A stretch of DNA of 48,105 bases, taken from the NCBI GenBank assembly GCA_015063305.1, contig SVUJ01000014.1, forward strand, positions 1-48,105, in the 5' to 3' direction. Each line of letters opens with the position of its first letter. Position 1 is the first letter of the stretch. Source of the DNA: Oscillospiraceae bacterium. Its GTDB lineage: Bacteria > Bacillota > Clostridia > Oscillospirales > CAG-272. Below the pieces are notes generated by a model. It had not been told where the DNA came from, made no database searches, and saw only the letters and a program-made list of their open reading frames with translations. Shown piece after piece: positions 47,974-48,105 of this stretch. Position numbers and translations under genes: made by a program.

Positions 47974-48024
47974 GGCGTACCTGCGATAAAGCAGGTGCGC
48001 TTTTTTAATTCAGCGTTTTCTGTC

Positions 48025-48099
48025 AAGACAAATTCACAACTGTATGCTATAATGATATCACAAACCTACAGCTGAACGTTTGAATCAAAGATTAGGAGG
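48025..48099 (+). promoter_or_regulatory. Promoter and ribosome-binding site for a gene beyond the window
   Basis: AAGACA (48025-48030), 17 bp, TATAAT (48048-48053), then AGGAGG at 48094-48099. The start codon should fall just past 48105. Confidence 0.6.
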
Positions 48100-48105
48100 G
48101 CTATT

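Noticed and set aside
1-48105. tRNA or rRNA genes
   Set aside because: I looked for T-loop (GGTTCGA-type) motifs and rRNA landmarks on both strands and found nothing convincing.

Overview
The window looks like a chromosomal contig from an uncultured, spore-forming, anaerobic Clostridia (Bacillota), probably gut-associated. The evidence is the sporulation genes (spoVAC, yqfC, yqfD, ylbJ, two CotF-like coat proteins), the conserved Firmicutes block yqfC-yqfD-phoH-ybeY-era-recO, a K+-dependent membrane pyrophosphatase, luxS-mtnN, and sigma-A promoters with 17-18 bp spacers. I saw no rRNA, tRNA or CRISPR array. The taxon is an inference.

Layout. (1) 1-4130 is an AT-rich accessory island. Short, mostly membrane-protein ORFs, several of them broken, lie between copies of a repeat module of about 290 bp. 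Each complete module carries a hairpin terminator, a sigma-A promoter and inverted ends. Inside the island lie a compact multi-hairpin structure (2036-2150) and the remnant of an integrative element: a small ORF plus a serine recombinase cut off after about 43 residues. (2) 4131-8420 holds a possible DNRLRE-type protein whose best start is not an ATG, the pyrophosphatase hppA, and two small coat proteins. (3) 8421-20346 is ordinary metabolism and repair: a YfcC carrier overlapping an M20 peptidase, an RfbH-type dehydrase, a HAD phosphatase, a YhaN/YhaO (SbcCD-like) pair, an amidase-domain protein, a UPF0340/DUF2156 pair, and luxS-mtnN. (4) 20347-33170 is a second accessory region. It contains three paralogous secreted metallo-beta-lactamase-fold lipoproteins of about 900 residues, a small lipoprotein, a DUF1836 regulator, a small membrane protein, and many palindromic intergenic repeats. 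Two of the paralogues share a near-identical 674-bp inverted repeat. (5) 33171-48105 holds a nagA/nagB-like amino-sugar operon with an AraC regulator, spoVAC, a divergent prs, mutS2, the yqfC-to-recO operon, and ylbJ read divergently. The window ends on a promoter and ribosome-binding site for a gene beyond the edge.

How the genes fit together. Amino-sugar use (AraC, NagA, NagB), peptide or amino-acid use (M20 plus YfcC) and pyrophosphate-driven ion pumping suit a gut anaerobe. MtnN and LuxS recycle S-adenosylhomocysteine. MutS2, RecO and YhaN/YhaO serve DNA maintenance. The parts most likely to repay attention are the repeat-module array at the left end, the structured RNA inside it, and the lipoprotein cluster with its inverted repeat. 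Domain names are from recognition of motifs by eye; no database was searched.
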